Positions 63,811 to 64,000 of a stretch of 64,000 bases of DNA are shown in pieces. The position numbers were made by a program, and so were the translations under genes. The stretch spans positions 98,397,317 to 98,461,316 of the forward strand of contig CM042145.1 in NCBI GenBank assembly GCA_023376005.1, written 5' to 3'. This stretch comes from Doryteuthis pealeii. Lineage: Eukaryota > Mollusca > Cephalopoda > Myopsida > Loliginidae. The notes below the pieces were generated by a model. That model was not told where the DNA came from. It was given only the letters and a program-made list of their open reading frames with translations, and did not search any database. Numbering within the stretch: position 1 is the stretch's first letter; each line of letters opens with the position of its first letter.

Positions 63811-64000
63811 CATTTCAATTTTTTCTTCTTCATCTTTTTTCCTTGTTTTATGAATTTAATTCATAATCTTTTTCTTCTATTTTTAATTTTCTTTTTCTAA
63901 TAGTTTCTTTTTTATCAGATATCTATATTTCTTTTCTTTTTCTTCTTTTTAATTTTCTTACACTTCTTACCTCATTATTTTCTTTCATTATTTTCTTTCA

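Overview
The window is nuclear DNA from an animal, most likely an invertebrate. It is AT-rich, full of microsatellites (TA, CA, GATA, ATT, TTTC) and crowded with decayed transposable elements. tRNA-derived SINEs, LINEs with a restriction-like endonuclease, mariner/Tc1 remnants and Helitron ends suggest a lophotrochozoan such as a mollusc, but the sequence alone does not prove this. No rRNA, CRISPR array, operon or intact multi-exon host gene is visible. Almost every long ORF is a microsatellite translation or a transposon fossil. The one plausible host coding piece is a short signal-peptide ORF or first exon at 23621.

Layout. 0.6-4.8 kb is a satellite with a 64-bp unit. 5-6 kb and 62-64 kb are pyrimidine-only tracts. 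6.3-19 kb holds a (CCAA)n-tailed repeat, Helitron termini, a GATA block, a mariner (DD37D) pseudogene and three LINE fragments. 19.5-28 kb is the densest part: inverted, divergent pairs of hammerhead-ribozyme-like elements bounded by (TA)n, two tRNA-headed ribozyme elements, a LINE tail and MITEs. 28-29.5 kb holds a Tc1 remnant. 30-53 kb is mostly SINE copies, tandem minisatellites, foldback elements and more hammerhead-like pairs. 53-57 kb has Helitron ends, a tRNA-headed hammerhead element, a retrozyme-like 1.4-mer with two intact hammerheads, and another foldback pair. 57-62 kb has more SINE and LINE ends and microsatellites.

The main result is the repeated hammerhead ribozyme core (CTGANGA, stem II, GAAA) in several unrelated-looking short repeat families. 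At least five copies keep all core residues and have base-paired stems I, II and III: 19591-19649(-), 19661-19719(+), 21053-21094(-), 54060-54101(-) and 54355-54396(-). A near-complete one is at 35504-35545(-), and variants with one extra nucleotide after A9 lie at 27644-27717(-) and 56538-56580(-). Two families put the ribozyme downstream of a tRNA-like pol III head, a SINE/retrozyme hybrid layout. Other families occur as head-to-head palindromes with ribozymes pointing outward to (TA)n or (CA)n tails. All pairings were read by eye; no folding or database search was run.
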